Source: Cycas panzhihuaensis (lineage: Eukaryota; Cycadophyta). Taken from it: DNA of 64,000 nt. A program made the translations under genes and the position numbers. The notes below the pieces were generated by a model. That model ran no database searches, was not told the DNA's origin, and saw nothing but the letters and a program-made list of their open reading frames with translations. Shown here in pieces: positions 61,770 through 64,000 of this stretch. Where the stretch lies: the NCBI GenBank assembly GCA_023213395.1, contig CM041465.1, positions 227,733,741-227,797,740 of the forward strand. The letters run 5' to 3'. How positions within the stretch are numbered: position 1 is the first letter of the stretch; the number at the start of each line of letters is the position of its first letter.

Positions 61770-64000
61770 TGTTTCGTAACTTTTAGTAATGACATAAACA
61801 GTTTGATATACAAGTAAGTATATGTATGCTTTGCTATTCTTTTCACTTTATTGATTTGATATATCACAATTTTAGATAGTTGAAGTATATCTCTGCTTTC
61901 TTGTTTATTTGATTACTCATATGTATTTGTAACTAATGATGAGTATGACTTTGGTCGATGGTTGTTAGTCCACCTATTGGGCTCTTTGAGGAAGAATGGA
62001 TACTATTTTTTCGTTTGTAATATTCTATTATCCTTATTTTAATCCATTAAATCCACCTTTTCCATAATTTATTATATGGTTTTGAATGCATCTATATCTA
62101 GGCCCTTTCATTGATGAGTTTTTGGCTTGATTACATGTGATTTTTATTGGAAAACCTCATCTATTACTAAACTATTAGTGGTTTTTCTTATAACAATAGT
62201 ATCATAAAGTATTTCATGGTACTATAAACAACATTTTGGTACTATAAATATATTTGTGATATGACTATTACTTATCTAGATTTGGGTTTGTTAGTGACAA
62301 TCAACTCATTAATATAAGATTATCAACCATGATTAGTTTATGTCAGCTCTAGGTTAGTGCTCATCAGGTTTGAGTGGCCTAAGAGGCTAAATGTTACCTA
62401 AATCTTTACATTCCCATGTGGTTTTACTTTAATCCATGAGTAGGACTCATGGACTTAGTTTGATGGTTCTTCCTACATTATGGTCTAAAAACCATTCACC
62501 CTACACCATACTTTCATATATAAAATCCCATTATTTTTCTATTAGAAAGGGGAAGATCAAGAGAGACCGTACACCATGTTGTTATGGTACTAAAATTCCA
62601 TTGAAATTTGGCAATCTTGACTTATAATCTACTATATTATGGATTTTATCTTGGAGATATTATACCACTCAGCTTTGGAGACACTTAGAGAGGAATATTT
62701 ATAGCCATTGGCCACATCTATCCACTTGGGATAGGTAATTATTTCTTCCTCACATTAGTATTTTGTTTCTCAAATATTTTTCCTTATTTTTTACTTGGCA
62801 TGTTTCTTGTGAATTAGTAAGTTATTTTTCCTTTTAATAACATACAACTTTAGATAGTAATTTATTCCTTTTGTTTCCTTTATTACTTCATATGTTATAG
62901 GTTCTATTGTTGCAAAGGGGAAGGTGGCACCTAAGTACTCTTAGGGAACCCACCAACGTTTGAGGGATAAGAGCCATTCTGAGGCTTCTATTTTCCTCTT
63001 TTACTTGTTGTATCTTTTAACTTGCTTCCAAATTTACTTTATATAATTGAGATATTATGCCTATGTAGTTGTCTTTTGGTAGAGTAATTTTCTTATAGGG
63101 TGCTAATATTATTGCAAGAGAAAGAGGAGGTCAAGAACACCCTCCATTATTGACTAAATAACTTGGGACATCTCACTATAAGCTCTTCTAGTAGCAACTC
63201 TTCAAGAGGTAAGGCTAATTCATTTGAATTAGTTTTTATTTTCTAATTTTAGATCTCTTTATACTTTCTTTTTTCATCATAAACATATTCAACAAGTAGA
63301 AATACTATCAGATTTATCTTAGAATCATATCATAGACGCATCTTATTCCAATTGCTTCTTAGGACACTCTTTGCAAGTTGAAGAGAGACCTATTCAATTA
63401 GCAAGTTTCACATTCACTAGGTACACCTTTTTCCTTAGTTTTTATTTATTATGTTTGATTCTAACTAAAAATAAAGAAAGAAGAAAAGGGAAAAGAGAAT
63501 GGGGTTTCTTATTTATTTTTCTAAAAGAATATAAATAAAAGATTAAAAGGCAAGTTTCTTTGGCTCATTCCCCCTTTTTTCCCTCTACTTTTCTTTCCAA
63601 AAAAAAAGAAGAAAGAAAAAGGAATTTACATTTTCTTTTATTTCCTTTTCCCAAAACAAAAGGAGAAAGAGAAAATCCCTTTATTTACCACCCTCTTCTC
63701 TCCTTAGTTAAATAGAGAAAAGTTCCCCCCCTCCTAAAAAAAAGAAAAAAAGAAAACCAAAAAATATTTGTATCTTTATTCCTATTCCATTATATTACAT
63801 TAAATTGTATTAGAAGTAGATACATAGGTCTTTTATATATGAACTAATCATAGAACCAATGCATGAGAAGGAAACTATACAACTACAAGCCCTAAATCCA
63901 CAAGGGAAACATTGCAACCATAGTTAGGATTTATCTAATACTTTCATCAAAATAAAAAACCATATAGTTGTATATAGGTATGTGTTCCATTCTCTTAATT
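61770..64000 (+). repeat. 3' LTR of T2 (partial)
   Basis: Aligns with 45277-47500 of the 5' LTR, including the gtatgctttgct, ggtactata and purine/pyrimidine blocks. It runs off the window before its end. The LTRs have diverged clearly by substitutions and small indels. Confidence 0.88.

Overview
The window is plant nuclear DNA, and nearly all of it that can be explained is LTR retrotransposon. Evidence is the tRNA-iMet primer-binding sites of Ty1/copia elements, a Tat-like Ty3/gypsy family with 2.5-kb LTRs, low GC with CpG depletion, and very long TA/TG microsatellites. A large, TE-rich seed-plant genome fits; a gymnosperm is possible, but the species cannot be read from the sequence. No intact host gene, tRNA, rRNA or CRISPR array was seen.

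Layout. 1-5155: decayed copia element A, inserted in the reverse transcriptase (RT) of an older minus-strand gypsy element G. G reappears at 5156-5990 (RT) and 14446-15610 (protease and gag). Between these lies L (5996-14440), an 8.4-kb LTR element without recognisable pol, bounded by the perfect target-site duplication (TSD) AAGAT. L contains element M (7981-11472), and M carries on its minus strand a piece of a MORF-type organellar RNA-editing factor gene (9017-9502). 16886-26889: T1, a GC-rich, young Tat-like element with 2.5-kb LTRs and a perfect ATAGT TSD. It keeps gag and protease but lacks RT, RNase H and integrase, and has five 85-bp tandem units that each form a hairpin.

28858-34619: minus-strand copia B with copia C nested in its RNase H. 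36165-38507: small element D with perfect GATTT TSD, gag-like interior, and a 183-bp foreign RT fragment inside its 5' LTR. 39990-45276: copia E interrupted by copia F; F carries the signal peptide and propeptide region of a papain-type cysteine protease, ending at a splice-donor-like GTAAGT. 45277-64000 (open at the right): T2, an old, deaminated, much more complete relative of T1, with gag, protease, RT, RNase H-like connection and integrase, then a 6.5-kb 3' region with an antisense plant-mobile-domain-like remnant, a sense RNase H remnant and four long microsatellites.

How parts relate. T2 shows the gene content of the Tat-like family; T1 is a deletion derivative that must have been moved by proteins from another copy. 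The two host-gene fragments sit inside retroelements and look like gene capture. The LTRs of T1 match over long AT-rich blocks and differ mostly at CG-rich clusters and homopolymers, so some of the apparent decay in T1 may be consensus error. The most unusual items are the two captured host-gene pieces, the T2 3' region (antisense mobile-domain plus downstream RNase H), and the covarying hairpin array of T1.
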